9,206 nucleotides of DNA from DTU049 sp033809015 (GTDB lineage Bacteria > Bacteroidota > Bacteroidia > Bacteroidales > DTU049): NCBI GenBank assembly GCA_033809015.1, contig JAPXMM010000104.1, forward strand, positions 1-9,206, given 5' to 3'. The notes under the pieces were generated by a model. That model had not been told where the DNA came from. It did no database searches and saw only the letters and a program-made list of their open reading frames with translations. Below, piece by piece: positions 7,174-9,206 of this stretch (positions are counted from its first letter, which is position 1; every line of letters begins with the position of its first letter). The position numbers and the translations under genes were made by a program.

Positions 7174-8238
7174 TTAATTCTCATGATGTTGTGGCATTGC
7201 TAATCCTATAAATAAAGAAGTTAATATAGTAAATATATAAGCTTGTAGAAAAGCTACCAATAGTTCAATAAAGTACATAAAAAAGTCTAGTATTATTGAT
7301 ACAGGTGCCATTGCTGCTGAACCAATAATAAATATTACCGATACTATACTTAAAATGATAATATGTCCTGCTGTAATATTTGCAAAAAGTCGTACCATCA
7401 ATGCAAAAGGTTTTGTAAACATTCCAATAATCTCTGTAGGTATTAAAATCGGATACAACCACAGTGGTGCATTAGGATTAGCAAATATATCTCTCCAATA
7501 ATTTTTATTTCCACTAAAATTGATTACTATCAAAGCTATGACTGCTAGAGTCATTGTAACTGCTATATTACCTGATACATTAGCTCCAAATGGGAAAAAT
7601 GGTATTATTCCCATTATATTATTTAATAAAATAAAAAGAAATAATGTAAGTAAATATGGCACATATTTCCAATATTTGTTTGCTGGCAATGTGTCTTTTG
7701 CTATTCCATTTATAATAAAATCAAATATCATATCCATCAATGCTTGAAAGCCTTTGGGAGCTTTATCAGGATTTTTTTTGTATTTATTACCTACAGGTAT
7801 TAAAAGAGCACATAATATAATGGCAGATAAAAAAAGTGAAAATACATTTTTTGTAATCGATATATCTATCAATGAGGCATTTTCTATAATATTGCCAGCA
7901 TTATCTATTTTTACAATACGTCCTTCTTTAGGACCTTCTTCAGCTATTTTATAATTTAAATATGGTTGATGACCATGATGAAATTTTGCAGATGAAAACA
8001 TAACTAATTTGCCATTGTCTATCAATATGACAGGTAATGGCAAAGAAATATGTTTTTCTCCAATTGTAATGATATGAAATTCGTATGCATCGAGTACATG
8101 CTCAAAAACTGCATCCATTATCTCGTCTGTTGATAGCTTTTCTGTACCTGATTCCTTTATGTAATCGGCACTATTACTAGCATACATGCTTGATATAAAC
8201 ATAAATATGGGTAGCAAAATAGCCAAACGAATTTTCAT
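7174..8238 (-). CDS. atpB: Fo ATP synthase subunit a, with N-terminal extension
   Basis: A 354-residue subunit a, the stator channel that passes protons to the c-ring. The C-terminal core has 'MVRLFANITAGH' with the essential arginine R283, and 'FIELLVAFLQAYIF' with E325 and Q332. E. coli has Glu nine residues after its Arg and a His in the last helix; here these are swapped to H292 and E325, an arrangement known from other bacteria and mitochondria. The first 20 residues form a signal peptide (hydrophobic 5-18, ending MYA), followed by a soluble stretch of about 110 residues with 'FEHVLDAYEFHI' and 'FSSAKFHHG', an extension typical of Bacteroidota. Several membrane helices cover about 131-345. 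Tandem stops (TAATAA) end the gene. It is the first gene of the atp cluster here; no atpI is adjacent. Confidence 0.96.
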   Translation of the reverse strand: MKIRLAILLPIFMFISSMYASNSADYIKESGTEKLSTDEIMDAVFEHVLDAYEFHIITIGEKHISLPLPVILIDNGKLVMFSSAKFHHGHQPYLNYKIAEEGPKEGRIVKIDNAGNIIENASLIDISITKNVFSLFLSAIILCALLIPVGNKYKKNPDKAPKGFQALMDMIFDFIINGIAKDTLPANKYWKYVPYLLTLFLFILLNNIMGIIPFFPFGANVSGNIAVTMTLAVIALIVINFSGNKNYWRDIFANPNAPLWLYPILIPTEIIGMFTKPFALMVRLFANITAGHIIILSIVSVIFIIGSAAMAPVSIILDFFMYFIELLVAFLQAYIFTILTSLFIGLAMPQHHEN

Positions 8239-8329
8239 TTTATTAACTTTATTGCAAAGTAAATAAAAATTATTTGTAAAATAAAAATTATTTTCAAAAA
8301 TTTTTTAGTGATGAATAATAATATAAAAA
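8239..8329 (-). promoter_or_regulatory. Upstream region of the atp operon, promoter not resolved
   Basis: This very AT-rich stretch lies between the terminator of the upstream gene and the atpB start, so the operon promoter should be here. The best partial match to the Bacteroidota -7 element (TAnnTTTG) is TTACTTTG on the - strand at 8262-8255, which has one mismatch; it lacks a TTTG at the expected distance upstream. If used, it would leave a leader of only about ten bases. No Shine-Dalgarno sequence precedes the ATG at 8238. The location is inferred from layout more than from motif quality. Confidence 0.25.
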
Positions 8330-8364
8330 ACAAAAGCTCAGAATTACAAATTTTGAGCTTTTGT
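8324..8364 (-). terminator. Intrinsic terminator of the T9SS-cargo gene
   Basis: Positions 8330-8344 pair with 8350-8364 (CAAAAGCTCA against TGAGCTTTTG with further A-T pairs and one G-T), giving a stem of about 15 bp with a short loop. On the - strand it begins 24 bases after the stop codon at 8389 and is followed by six T (8330-8325; the first also pairs in the stem). This fits a rho-independent terminator ending the upstream gene before the atp operon begins. Confidence 0.8.
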
Positions 8365-8388
8365 AAATTATTTTATGTTCTATTGATA

Positions 8389-9206
8389 TTATTTACTTAT
8401 TAATATAGGTTTTACTATGATATTATCATTGGTCTTAATCAATAACTGATAAATGCCATTTGATAAATTATGAACTTCTATGGAATTAGATTGTTCCGAT
8501 GTAGCAACTAATTGTCCAAGATTATTAATAATATTCGCTTTGATAATAGGCCTATTCGATTTTATATAAATAATATCTTGTGCTGGATTAGGATAAATAA
8601 ATATCTCATCATCAGCATAATCATTTACTCCAACGTTATTAATAGTTATTTGATTTGAAGGTAAAGAATGACAACCATTAATAGTAACAATAGTATGATA
8701 AGTACCATTGTCTGTAACTATGTACGTTTGATTGGTAGCTCCAGGAATCTGATTATTATTTTTATACCATTGATTACCTGTAGGAGCATTTGATTCTAAT
8801 ATTATCGGATTATTGCTAATATGAGTTATAGTGGGTGTATTGGGAATAGGATTAGATAAAATAGTTAAAATATTACTTATTACACTTCCGCAATTATTAG
8901 AAACTTGTGCTCTAAAATAGATATTCCCAGTTGTATTAACTGAATAATTAAAAGGTGTAACATTAGCACTAGGAATATTATTCCAATTATTACCATCAGT
9001 AGAAATTTGCCATTGTATAATGTCATTAATAGAATAATTTGATAACGTCAGAGTAATTGCATCATTTTGGCAAATTATGTTAGTACTAATAATTGCAGTA
9101 CCTATAGTTGGTGGTTGTATTACTTCTACAAATATTGTGGCAGAAGAAGAACAATCATTTGTCGTACCAGTAACAGAATATGTCGTTGCAGTAGAAGGTG
9201 TTACGT
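8389..9206 (-). CDS. Secreted Ig-like/adhesin-type protein with T9SS C-terminal sorting domain (5' partial)
   Basis: The - strand is open from the window edge to TAA at 8391-8389, giving the last 271 residues; the start lies beyond 9206. Reading from the N-terminal side there are Thr/Ser/Asn-rich beta domains of Ig-like or PKD-like character: one with 'IICQNDAITLTLSNY', 'IQWQISTDGNNW' and 'YFRAQVSNNCGS', another with 'GNQWYKNNNQIPGATNQTY' and 'GTYHTIVTINGC'. A short acidic linker (NDYADDE) leads to 'IFIYPNPAQDIIYIKS', '..NNLGQLV', 'LSNGIYQLLIKT' and the end 'VKPILISK', the pattern of the type A T9SS sorting domain. Such proteins cross the outer membrane by the type IX system and are usually anchored at the surface or released. 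No catalytic domain is visible in this part, so the specific role is unknown. Confidence 0.9.
   Translation of the reverse strand, partial: VTPSTATTYSVTGTTNDCSSSATIFVEVIQPPTIGTAIISTNIICQNDAITLTLSNYSINDIIQWQISTDGNNWNNIPSANVTPFNYSVNTTGNIYFRAQVSNNCGSVISNILTILSNPIPNTPTITHISNNPIILESNAPTGNQWYKNNNQIPGATNQTYIVTDNGTYHTIVTINGCHSLPSNQITINNVGVNDYADDEIFIYPNPAQDIIYIKSNRPIIKANIINNLGQLVATSEQSNSIEVHNLSNGIYQLLIKTNDNIIVKPILISK

Noticed and set aside
1..9206. Mobile elements, CRISPR arrays, tRNA/rRNA genes, defence or biosynthetic systems
   Set aside because: Nothing of this kind was seen on either strand: no transposase or integrase, no regularly spaced repeats, no tRNA-like clover-leaf. The gene content is core housekeeping plus one secreted protein.

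Overview
The window is strongly AT-rich and comes from a member of the Bacteroidota. Four things support this. A MoxR/DUF58/BatA (Bat aerotolerance) cluster is present. The ATP synthase genes run atpB-E-F-H-A-G, with a signal-peptide-bearing N-terminal extension on subunit a and no atpD/atpC beside them. A secreted protein ends in a type IX secretion (T9SS) C-terminal sorting domain. Gene starts are preceded by A/T-rich leaders rather than clear Shine-Dalgarno sequences. The sequence alone does not fix the genus.

Layout. Positions 1-3030 (+ strand) are the 3' part of a bat operon: the end of a MoxR AAA+ ATPase, a DUF58 protein with a von Willebrand A (vWA) domain, a membrane-anchored BatD-like protein, and BatA. 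The first two junctions with overlap are ATGA (4 bases) and 8 bases, which suggests translational coupling. The operon stops at batA; batB, batC, batD and batE do not follow. Positions 3031-3323 are a non-coding convergent spacer with a perfect 32-bp palindrome (likely bidirectional terminator) and a second, weaker hairpin. Positions 3324-8238 (- strand) hold six F1Fo ATP synthase genes, transcribed atpB (a), atpE (c), atpF (b), atpH (delta), atpA (alpha), atpG (gamma). Positions 8239-8388 separate atpB from the upstream gene and hold a good intrinsic terminator for that gene. Positions 8389-9206 (- strand) are the C-terminal 271 residues of a large secreted Ig-like/adhesin-type T9SS cargo whose start lies outside the window.

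How the genes work together. The bat genes encode a MoxR chaperone-like ATPase with its vWA partners, probably a membrane-associated assembly or stress-tolerance machine. The atp genes give the whole Fo part (a, c, b) and three of the five F1 subunits; beta and epsilon must be encoded elsewhere, as in many Bacteroidota. The most interesting non-coding signal is a strong hairpin followed by a run of eight U just after atpE and before atpF. It looks like an intrinsic terminator inside the operon and could raise subunit c output relative to the genes downstream.

I found no mobile element, CRISPR array, RNA gene, defence system or unknown multi-gene system. Apart from the RNA structures and the shortened bat operon, this is ordinary core-genome sequence.
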